A stretch of DNA of 21,059 nt from Acholeplasmataceae bacterium UBA5617 (GTDB taxonomy: Bacteria; Bacillota_I; Bacilli_A; Acholeplasmatales; Acholeplasmataceae), in contig DIKN01000119.1 in the NCBI GenBank assembly GCA_002424575.1, positions 1-21,059 of the forward strand. Direction: 5' to 3'. Positions 15,408 through 21,059 of this stretch are shown here, in pieces (position 1 is the stretch's first letter; every line of letters starts with the position of its first letter). A program made the position numbers and the translations under genes. The notes under the pieces are model-generated. The model had not been told where the DNA came from. It ran no database searches and saw nothing but the letters and a program-made list of their open reading frames with translations.

Positions 15408-16359
15408 GTTTCGTTCGTGGATCAGATCTGATCAAATGAAACAAAAAATATGGCCTGAAGTTCAACGGCTCATCGCGGTGGTGTTATCAACGATTATCTA
15501 TGGGATTGGTGTTGCCTGGTTTTTGGAAGCATCCGTCGTCCCGCTTTATACCGGTGGTATTCCTGGATTAGGGCAATTGGTTCGTGATAGCGTTTATGTG
15601 TGGTTCGGCATTGATTTTGGTCCTCATTTCTTAGGTATCTTTATCATCGTCATGAACATCCCCATCCTTCTGATCGGTTGGTTTGGTGTATCCCATCGCT
15701 TCACCATTCACAGCATCATTTCCATCGTTTTACAAGCTTTCATTTTATCATGGTTACCCGTCGTCAATATGGGATTAACCGACCGCAGTGATGCGTTTGC
15801 AGCAGCGGTATTAGGAGGTCTTCTCATCGGTGTAGGTGGCGGTGCTGCACTGCGCTATGGAACATCCACCGGTGGACTTGATATTATCGCTCAATATTGG
15901 TCACTTCGTAAAGGCAAATCCGTAGGATTTATCTCGATGGTCATGAACGTTGCGATTGCTATCTTAGGTGGACTGATTGTCGGTGGAAAGATGGGTCCTT
16001 CAGGTGAAATCATCACCGGTGGCGTCATCGCATCCTATACGGTGATTAGAATCATTGTCACGACCATTTTAACCGACCGCATGCATACGTCTTATCATTT
16101 CTTATCGGTAGATATTATCACCAATCATGCACAACTTTTAGTTGATGAAATTCTCCATAAGGTTTATCGTGGCGTCACACTCATGAAGGTTGAAGGTGCC
16201 TATTCTCATCACGAAAAAACGTTGATTTATGTCGTCATTTCATCGTATGAACTTCATACGTTGGTAGGACTTGTCAAAGCACTTGATCCCAACGCCTTTA
16301 TTGTCACACGACCGGTGAAAAACGTCTTCGGTAATTTTAAACGCAAAACGATTGCGTAA
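15391..16359 (+). CDS. YitT-family membrane protein (DUF161 + DUF2179)
   Basis: 322 residues. About five to six membrane segments lie between residues 25 and 228, with the family signature RYGTSTGGLDIIA (155-167), whose GGxD stretch is highly conserved. A soluble C-terminal domain (about 235-318) carries YRGVT (259-263), GAYS (269-272) and DPNAFI (299-304), typical of DUF2179. The family is widespread in Firmicutes and its biochemical role is not established. The start ATG 15391 overlaps the end of metG and is preceded by GAGGAG (15379-15384). ATG 15400 is an alternative. A strong terminator follows directly, so metG and this gene form one T-box-controlled transcript. Confidence 0.88.
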   Translation: MTNMSKFRSWIRSDQMKQKIWPEVQRLIAVVLSTIIYGIGVAWFLEASVVPLYTGGIPGLGQLVRDSVYVWFGIDFGPHFLGIFIIVMNIPILLIGWFGVSHRFTIHSIISIVLQAFILSWLPVVNMGLTDRSDAFAAAVLGGLLIGVGGGAALRYGTSTGGLDIIAQYWSLRKGKSVGFISMVMNVAIAILGGLIVGGKMGPSGEIITGGVIASYTVIRIIVTTILTDRMHTSYHFLSVDIITNHAQLLVDEILHKVYRGVTLMKVEGAYSHHEKTLIYVVISSYELHTLVGLVKALDPNAFIVTRPVKNVFGNFKRKTIA

Positions 16360-16383
16360 GGGGTGTCCATCACCCCTTTTTTT
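16360..16383 (+). terminator. Rho-independent terminator after metG-yitT
   Basis: GGGGTG (16360-16365) pairs with CACCCC (16371-16376) around TCCAT, followed by seven T. It begins on the base after the stop codon. Confidence 0.95.
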
Positions 16384-16424
16384 GTATTATCAAACGTTTC
16401 ATTCTCTTTTTTGGTAAAATTAGG

Positions 16425-16430
16425 TACAAT
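16425..16430 (+). promoter_or_regulatory. Probable -10 box of the fructose operon
   Basis: TACAAT lies 21 bases before the GTG start of fruK. The -35 region at 16402-16407 (TTCTCT) is weak. A palindrome AAACGTTT (16392-16399), just upstream of this -35, has the centre seen in LacI/CcpA-type operators but does not fit the full cre consensus. A helper regulator is possible. Confidence 0.45.
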
Positions 16431-16451
16431 AAGACTAAAGGAGCGATGGGT

Positions 16452-17363
16452 GTGATCTATACATTGACGTTAAATCCAGCGATTGACTATAAAATCAAAG
16501 TTGATCGTTTTGAATTAAACCAACTGAATCGCTTTAAAAAAGCATCCCTTCATCCCGGTGGAAAAGGGATTAACGTGTCGGTTGTTTTGAAAAATTTAGG
16601 CATCCCATCTTATCCCATCACCATTTTAGGTGGTTTTACGGGACACTATCTTTTAGATACCATCAAAAAAGATTATGGTCTCGATTTGAATGCCATATGG
16701 GTCGATGGTGATACGCGCATTAACGTCAAGATGATGGTTGATCATGAAACCGAACTCAACCATGAAGGACCACGTGTCAAAGATGAACTCTTTGAGAGCA
16801 TTTTAACCACCATTCGAGGTTTGACTGAACATGATACCGTCATCGTCGGTGGTTCCGCACCTAATGGCCAGCGTGATGCCTTTCAGCAGATTGCTCAAAT
16901 TTGCGACGATAAAAACATCCCGTTTGTAATGGATACACCAGGTGATGCTTTCCATCAATTCATCGATCATCAACCCTTTTTGATGAAGCCTAACTTAAAA
17001 GAATTAAACGACTATTTGTTGATGGACCTTTTTGAGATCGATGAAATTATCTTTTATGGCAGACAACTCATCTATCGCGGTGTCAAGCATTTGATCATTT
17101 CACTCGGTGAAAGAGGATCACTTTATTTAGACAACAATAACGCATATCTCGCACACCCTATCGAAGGAACGCCTGTTTCTACGATCGGTGCTGGGGATTC
17201 CATGATTGCAGGATTTATCGCGATGTATCACATGACTGAAGATCCCAAAAAAGCCTTCATTGAAGCGGTTGCAGCTGCATCAGCAACCGTATTTTCTGGG
17301 AAATTAGCCACCCATCGCGACATTCAAAAATACCAGACCAAAGTGGTCATTGAGGAGTTATGA
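16452..17363 (+). CDS. fruK: 1-phosphofructokinase (PfkB family)
   Basis: Phosphorylates fructose 1-phosphate to fructose 1,6-bisphosphate. 303 residues from GTG 16452, which lies eight bases after AAAGGAG (16437-16443) and gives the typical start MIYTLTLNPAIDY. ATG 16446 is in frame but only two bases from the ribosome binding site. PfkB motifs: GGKGIN (36-41) and TIGAGDSMIAGF (244-255), with catalytic Asp249. The gene is followed by PTS IIA, IIB and IIC of the fructose family, which deliver the 1-phosphate. A tagatose-6-phosphate kinase is the main alternative in this family; the PTS context favours fruK. Confidence 0.9.
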   Translation: MIYTLTLNPAIDYKIKVDRFELNQLNRFKKASLHPGGKGINVSVVLKNLGIPSYPITILGGFTGHYLLDTIKKDYGLDLNAIWVDGDTRINVKMMVDHETELNHEGPRVKDELFESILTTIRGLTEHDTVIVGGSAPNGQRDAFQQIAQICDDKNIPFVMDTPGDAFHQFIDHQPFLMKPNLKELNDYLLMDLFEIDEIIFYGRQLIYRGVKHLIISLGERGSLYLDNNNAYLAHPIEGTPVSTIGAGDSMIAGFIAMYHMTEDPKKAFIEAVAAASATVFSGKLATHRDIQKYQTKVVIEEL

Positions 17364-17364
17364 C

Positions 17365-17817
17365 ATGGTGATGAAAGAGTTAATCAATCTATCGCTTATC
17401 AATTTGACATTGAAAGCAAAAACGAAACAAGATGCGATAGAAGAACTTGCAACCCTCTTGCTTGATCAAGACATCGTCGATGACTTCAAAGGATTCCTAG
17501 ACGATATCTATGCGCGTGAAGCCATCTTTTCAACGGGTATTGGGTATGGGATTGCCATCCCTCACGCTAAATCAAAACATGTCAAAAAACCATCGGTTGC
17601 CTTTGCACGAAGTGATGAAGGTGTTTGGTTTGATGCCATGGATAGCAAGAATGCCAATCTGTTTTTTATGATTGCCATGCCTGAAGATGGAACGAATGCT
17701 CACCTCAAAGTCCTCGCCATGCTATCGCGTAAATTGATGCATGAAAGCTTCCGTGAAGCATTATTAGAAGCGAAGACCAATGAAGAAGCACTCGCCCTTC
17801 TTGAAACGATGAGTTAA
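17365..17817 (+). CDS. PTS fructose-type IIA component
   Basis: Cytoplasmic phosphocarrier that takes phosphate from HPr and passes it to IIB. 150 residues from ATG 17365, seven bases after GAGGAG (17352-17357) and one base after the fruK stop. TTG 17350 is in frame but lies inside fruK and its ribosome binding site region, and ATG 17371 is too far from the site. The phosphorylated histidine is His67 in GIAIPHAKSKHV (62-73), the PTS_EIIA_2 signature. PEDGTNAHLKVLAMLSR (106-122 approximately) also fits. The protein is a stand-alone domain rather than part of a IIABC fusion. Sugar specificity is inferred from neighbours. Confidence 0.92.
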   Translation: MVMKELINLSLINLTLKAKTKQDAIEELATLLLDQDIVDDFKGFLDDIYAREAIFSTGIGYGIAIPHAKSKHVKKPSVAFARSDEGVWFDAMDSKNANLFFMIAMPEDGTNAHLKVLAMLSRKLMHESFREALLEAKTNEEALALLETMS

Positions 17818-17826
17818 GGTGAAAAC

Positions 17827-18159
17827 ATGAAAAAAATCGTTTGCGTCACCGCATGTCCCACAGGGATTGCTCATACTTACATGGCAGCTGAAATGCTTGA
17901 AAATGCAGGGAAATCATTGGGTGTTACCATCACGTGTGAAACCAATGGATCCATCGGTGTTGAAAATAGATTAACCACTCAAGATATTGATGAAAGCATC
18001 GGTGTCATCATCGCATCCGACATCCGTATCGATAAAAAAAGATTTCATGGAAAACCACTGATTGAAGTCCCCATCTATAAAGGGATTCAAGAACCTTTCA
18101 AATTGATTCAAACCCTCTTAGATGGTCACGTTAAACCCTATCAATATCACGAGGATTAA
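17827..18159 (+). CDS. PTS fructose-type IIB component
   Basis: 110 residues. Receives phosphate from IIA on the cysteine of the family motif TACPTGIAHTYMAAE (8-22), Cys10, and gives it to the sugar bound by IIC. ETNGSIGVEN (38-47) and an ASDIRIDKKRF segment (68-78) are also typical of fructose-type IIB. The start is ATG 17827 after AAGGTG (17817-17822). It is a single-domain protein, followed after two bases by IIC. Confidence 0.94.
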   Translation: MKKIVCVTACPTGIAHTYMAAEMLENAGKSLGVTITCETNGSIGVENRLTTQDIDESIGVIIASDIRIDKKRFHGKPLIEVPIYKGIQEPFKLIQTLLDGHVKPYQYHED

Positions 18160-18161
18160 AC

Positions 18162-19154
18162 ATGCATGAACGAATGAAGATCTATCAACATGTGATGAAT
18201 GGTTTTTCTTATATGCTCCCCTTTGTTGTCGCAGGGGGTCTTTTGATTGCATTATCAAGTTTTTCCTTTTTTGGAAACACGTTTCCTTATTTGCATGACG
18301 TGGGAGAACTGGTCTTAAGCTATACATTTCCAATCTTAGCAGGATGGATCGCCTTCTCGATTGCTGATCGTCCCGGTATTGTTGCTGGGGTTGCAGCTGG
18401 TGGATTAGCTTTAATCGGACAATCCGGATTTATGGGTGCTATTTTAGGAGGATTTGCTGCGGGATATTTAATGGAGATCATCAAATGGATGTTTAAAAAG
18501 TTACCACGAACATTCAACAGCATGAAACCCATCTTAATTTATCCTCTTTTAGGTGTACTCTTCACAGCCATCACGATGCTTGGCATCAATTTCTTAATCT
18601 CACCGCTTTCCATCTGGCTCGAACAAGAAATAATCAACATCGATGGCATTCCCCTTTTGATCGCAGCGATGATTTTAGGAGGGTTTATGGCCGTTGATAT
18701 GGGTGGACCCATCAACAAAATAGCTTACATGATCGGTGTGATCTCGATTGTACACGATCACTCCTCAGCCTTAATGGCAGCCATCATGGCTGCAGGTATG
18801 ATACCTCCGCTTGCCATTTCATTTGCTTTAGCGATCTTTAAAAAAGACTTTACGGATACAGAACGAAAGATGAGCAAACAGATTGCGATCACAGGATTAT
18901 CTTTTATCACCGAAGGTGCGATGCCTTTTGTTAAAACATATCACAAAAGTGTCCATCTACCACTTATTCTAGGAAGTATTTTTGCAGCGATGATATGTGC
19001 CATGTTTCAAACAGCAGTTCCTGCACCCCATGGTGGTATTTTCGTTGTCTTTCTGATGACCAATTGGTGGGGCTTTTTAATCAGCCTTTTATCAGGTACC
19101 CTTTTATCTTCATTCTTAATCAAAATGAATTTCATCTTAGGGAGAAAAGCATGA
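18162..19154 (+). CDS. PTS fructose-type IIC permease
   Basis: Membrane channel of the PTS system that moves the sugar while it is phosphorylated by IIB. 330 residues with eight or so membrane segments. Family motifs are FSIADRPGIVAG (65-76), DMGGPINKIA (179-188), GLSFITEGAMPF (245-256) and APHGGIFV (288-295). It lies two bases after IIB. The stop TGA overlaps the HPr start (ATGA). It would work with the separate IIA and IIB genes just upstream. Fructose is the likely substrate because fruK is in the operon, but mannitol-like or other ketose specificity cannot be ruled out. Confidence 0.93.
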   Translation: MHERMKIYQHVMNGFSYMLPFVVAGGLLIALSSFSFFGNTFPYLHDVGELVLSYTFPILAGWIAFSIADRPGIVAGVAAGGLALIGQSGFMGAILGGFAAGYLMEIIKWMFKKLPRTFNSMKPILIYPLLGVLFTAITMLGINFLISPLSIWLEQEIINIDGIPLLIAAMILGGFMAVDMGGPINKIAYMIGVISIVHDHSSALMAAIMAAGMIPPLAISFALAIFKKDFTDTERKMSKQIAITGLSFITEGAMPFVKTYHKSVHLPLILGSIFAAMICAMFQTAVPAPHGGIFVVFLMTNWWGFLISLLSGTLLSSFLIKMNFILGRKA

Positions 19155-19417
19155 AAGAAAAACAGTTTGTGATTACAAGCAAGGATGGATTACATGCACG
19201 ACCTGCAGCAAGAATTGCACAACATGCCAGTCAATATCACGATCGAATCGATCTGATCTACAAACAACATCACATGACCTTAAAATCGATCATCGGTATC
19301 ATGTCACTCGGTATTCCAGAAGGGGATATATTTACCATTCAAACTGAAGGTCATCATGAGGATCAGATCCTTGAAGAGATTCATGCGTTGATGGTTAAAG
19401 AAGGATTGATTGAATAA
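19151..19417 (+). CDS. ptsH: Phosphocarrier protein HPr
   Basis: 88 residues, the normal HPr length. The catalytic KDGLHARPA (11-19) has His15, phosphorylated by enzyme I, and Arg17. LKSIIGIMSLGIP (44-56) has Ser46, the residue phosphorylated by HPr kinase in Firmicutes, with the usual flanking hydrophobics. The start ATG 19151 is preceded by GGGAG (19140-19144) and overlaps the IIC stop. Enzyme I is not in the window. It is either the general HPr placed in the fructose operon or a dedicated paralogue. No terminator is obvious after it. Confidence 0.93.
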   Translation: MKEKQFVITSKDGLHARPAARIAQHASQYHDRIDLIYKQHHMTLKSIIGIMSLGIPEGDIFTIQTEGHHEDQILEEIHALMVKEGLIE

Positions 19418-19451
19418 AAGCGCTTACTTACATTTTGTGTTCAATATCCTC

Positions 19452-19480
19452 TTTACAGGTTCGATTTAGATTGCTATAAT
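19452..19480 (+). promoter_or_regulatory. Strong promoter of the purine permease leader
   Basis: TTTACA (19452-19457), a 17-base spacer, then TATAAT (19475-19480) with a TG (19472-19473) that makes an extended -10. It is the best promoter in the window. It lies in the 263-base gap between ptsH and the permease gene, which also holds the riboswitch and its terminator. Confidence 0.85.
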
Positions 19481-19496
19481 GATTACGTATTCAATG

Positions 19497-19565
19497 TATC
19501 GTATAATCGACCTGATGTGGAGGTCAAGTTTCTACCGCAAATCCGTGAAATTTGCGACTACGATA
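19497..19565 (+). promoter_or_regulatory. Purine riboswitch aptamer, guanine/hypoxanthine type
   Basis: P1 is TATCGTA (19497-19503) with TACGATA (19559-19565). J1/2 is TAATC. P2 is GACCT/AGGTC with loop GATGTGG. J2/3 is AAGTTTCTACC, the invariant core of the class. P3 is GCAAAT/ATTTGC with loop CCGTGA. J3/1 is GAC: the C at 19558 corresponds to C74, which pairs with guanine or hypoxanthine, whereas adenine switches carry U. The permease downstream is the usual target of this riboswitch. Confidence 0.96.
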
Positions 19566-19599
19566 TGAAAACATCTTTTTCTCGTTTTCATATGTAGAG

Positions 19600-19630
19600 A
19601 CCACATTTAAACCATGTGGTTTTTTCTTTT
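19600..19630 (+). terminator. Terminator in the riboswitch expression platform
   Basis: ACCACAT (19600-19606) pairs with ATGTGGT (19614-19620) around TTAAACC, followed by TTTTTCTTTT. Upstream of it CTACGATATGAAAA (19558-19571) can pair with TTTTCATATGTAG (19585-19597). That hairpin uses the P1 3' strand, so aptamer and hairpin are exclusive. Confidence 0.85.
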
Positions 19631-19680
19631 GTTTTTCACATACATATGAATACAAAACTATAGAAAAAGGAGATTTGAAC

Positions 19681-21015
19681 ATGGAGTTTATCAAAAAGTA
19701 CTTCCGTATTGAAGAACGGGGTACGACCATTGGTAAGGAACTACTCGGTGGTTTAACCACTTTCCTCACCATGGCTTACATTTTGTTTGCCAATCCTAAC
19801 CTTATGTCTGGTTTTGGCGCAGTTGTTGGTCTTGATATTAATGCAGTTTTCTTAGCAACTGCACTTGCTGCCGGTTTAGCAACCCTCGCTATGGGTCTTT
19901 ATGCGAAACTTCCGGTTGCATTAGCACCTGGTATGGGACTGAATGCATTCTTCTCATTTACGATCGTTCTCGGTATGGGTTATTCATGGGAAGAAGCACT
20001 TGCAGCGGTTTTGGTTTCTGGTCTTCTTTACTTAGTCGTTACCTTAACAGGTCTTCGCCAACGTATTGTAAGCGCGATTCCTCAATCTCTTAAGTATGCG
20101 ATTGGTGCTGGTATTGGTTTCTTCATCGCTTACATCGGTTTAGTGAACGTCGGTATTGTCATCAACACCGGTGGTACAACAACCTCTTTAGGCGATTTAA
20201 CAAATCCTGTTGCACTCCTCGCACTCTTTGGTATCATCTTAACCATGGTTCTCTTAGCGTTCAAGATTAAAGCTGCTGTTTTCTTTGGTCTTGTGATCAC
20301 TGCGATTGTTGGTCTAATCCTTGGTGAAGGTTTTGGTGTTGCTAACATGCCCGTGTTCAACGGTCTTGTCGGTGCTGTTCCTTCCTTAGCTCCCACCTTT
20401 GGTGCAGCTTTTGGTGGTATCGGCGGATTACTTTCCACACCAGCAGGTTGGTTTGCAATCTTCGCATTCTTATTCGTTGACTTCTTCGATACATCCGGTA
20501 CACTCATGGCTGTAACCGGTCAAATGGAAGGCGTCACAGAAGAAGATTTACAAAAGGCAAACGTTGTTGACGCATCTGCAACCATCGTTGGTTCTGTACT
20601 AGGTACTTCCACAGTAACTTCATATATTGAATCTTTATCCGGTGTTGGTGCAGGAGCAAGAACAGGTTTAGCATCCGTCTTTACCGGTGTTCTCTTCTTA
20701 CTTTCCATCTTCTTATCACCACTCCTCTCGCTTGTTACACCAAGCGTGACTGCAGCAGCGATGGTCATTGTTGGTACCATGATGGCAACCTCAATCGGTC
20801 GTATTGAATGGGACAAATGGCAAATTTCGATTTCAAGCTTCATGACAATTCTCGTGATGATTCTTGCGTATTCGATCTCTGATGGTATTGGTTTCGGTTT
20901 CTTAACCTATGTCGTCGTCATGATTGCAAGCAAGAAAGGTAAAGAAGTTAGCCCATTGCTCTATGTTGCAACCGGTTTATTCATCGCTTATCTTGTTTTC
21001 TTAAACGTATTCTAA
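19681..21015 (+). CDS. pbuG: NCS2-family purine permease, AzgA/PbuG type (hypoxanthine/guanine)
   Basis: 444 residues from ATG 19681, seven bases after an AAAAAGGAGA site. A longer in-frame ORF upstream runs through the riboswitch and is not coding. The protein is a proton-coupled permease with many membrane segments. Family motifs are GMGLNAFFSF (84-93), FVDFFDTSGTL (265-275) and SLSGVGAGARTGL (318-330), typical of the AzgA branch of nucleobase transporters rather than the uracil or xanthine branch. Substrate preference for hypoxanthine and guanine is inferred from the guanine-type riboswitch and the family. The gene is monocistronic and ends at a strong terminator. Confidence 0.93.
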   Translation: MEFIKKYFRIEERGTTIGKELLGGLTTFLTMAYILFANPNLMSGFGAVVGLDINAVFLATALAAGLATLAMGLYAKLPVALAPGMGLNAFFSFTIVLGMGYSWEEALAAVLVSGLLYLVVTLTGLRQRIVSAIPQSLKYAIGAGIGFFIAYIGLVNVGIVINTGGTTTSLGDLTNPVALLALFGIILTMVLLAFKIKAAVFFGLVITAIVGLILGEGFGVANMPVFNGLVGAVPSLAPTFGAAFGGIGGLLSTPAGWFAIFAFLFVDFFDTSGTLMAVTGQMEGVTEEDLQKANVVDASATIVGSVLGTSTVTSYIESLSGVGAGARTGLASVFTGVLFLLSIFLSPLLSLVTPSVTAAAMVIVGTMMATSIGRIEWDKWQISISSFMTILVMILAYSISDGIGFGFLTYVVVMIASKKGKEVSPLLYVATGLFIAYLVFLNVF

Positions 21016-21030
21016 TCTTAAAAAATGTGA

Positions 21031-21059
21031 AAGGGCTTCTCACGGGAAGCCCTTTTTTT
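21031..21059 (+). terminator. Rho-independent terminator after the purine permease
   Basis: AAGGGCTTC (21031-21039) pairs with GAAGCCCTT (21046-21054) around a 6-base loop and ends in a run of seven T at the window edge. Confidence 0.95.

Noticed and set aside
16386..16404. Possible cre (CcpA) site upstream of fruK around AAACGTTT.
   Set aside because: Only the centre matches; the outer TG and CA positions of the cre consensus do not fit. Kept as a weak palindrome in the promoter entry.
19418..19451. Terminator after ptsH.
   Set aside because: Only a short palindrome AAGCGCTT is present, with no loop and no T-run, so I cannot support one. The fructose transcript may run into the riboswitch leader.
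20130..20843. Two long open frames on the - strand opposite the purine permease (20130-20507 and 20520-20843).
   Set aside because: Low-complexity Pro/Lys/Thr-rich translations, with no ribosome binding site, lying wholly inside a well supported membrane protein gene. They are shadows of its biased codons.
1..21059. Mycoplasma-type code with TGA as tryptophan.
   Set aside because: TGA is the stop of trxA, tmk, fruK, IIC, the TerB-like gene and rsmI, each at the expected family length, and tryptophans are encoded by TGG.
1..21059. CRISPR arrays, insertion sequences, prophage, integrases, tRNA or rRNA genes.
   Set aside because: No direct-repeat arrays, transposase motifs, terminal inverted repeats or tRNA-like folds were found on either strand. 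The gene content is conserved chromosomal.

Overview
The window looks like a stretch of chromosome from a low-GC, single-membrane bacterium of the Firmicutes/Mollicutes kind. It is dense with genes and has short spacers, SD-type ribosome binding sites, TTGNNN-17-TATAAT promoters, a T-box leader, a guanine riboswitch, and an HPr with the Ser46 site used by HPr kinase in Firmicutes. TGA ends many genes here and tryptophan is read from TGG, so code 4 (most Mollicutes) does not apply. An Acholeplasma- or Izemoplasma-like lineage is my inference, not something the sequence proves.

Left part (1-5684). The tail of an ABC-2-like permease enters from the left edge. It is followed by an M3-family oligopeptidase gene with its own promoter and an orphan four-helix membrane protein. 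Next comes a monocistronic gene for a membrane-anchored protein with two InlB-type repeats and an FGE/SUMF1-like domain that has no cysteine at all. A bidirectional terminator separates it from a convergent trxA-trxB pair, in which the reductase has an unusual pyridine-nucleotide region.

Centre (5893-15407). A tightly packed run begins with the ECF vitamin transporter energising module (ecfA1-ecfA2-ecfT) and truA. It continues with tmk, holB, ricT, trmN6, a TerB-like gene, rsmI and metG. Most junctions overlap or are only a few bases apart. The order from tmk onward matches the Bacillus tmk-holB-yaaT-yabB-rsmI-metS neighbourhood, with a TerB-like gene added and yabA missing. metG has its own promoter and a Met-type T-box leader.

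Right part (15391-21059). A YitT-family membrane protein overlaps metG and ends at a terminator. A fructose-type operon follows: 1-phosphofructokinase, separate PTS IIA, IIB and IIC genes, and HPr. Together these would import a ketose sugar as its 1-phosphate, convert it to the bisphosphate, and supply the phosphocarrier. The window ends with a strong promoter, a guanine-type riboswitch, an AzgA/PbuG-type purine permease and a terminator.

Most of the window is conserved housekeeping sequence. The items most worth a second look are the cysteine-free FGE-like surface protein, the atypical thioredoxin reductase, the enlarged EcfT, and the switching elements of the purine riboswitch.
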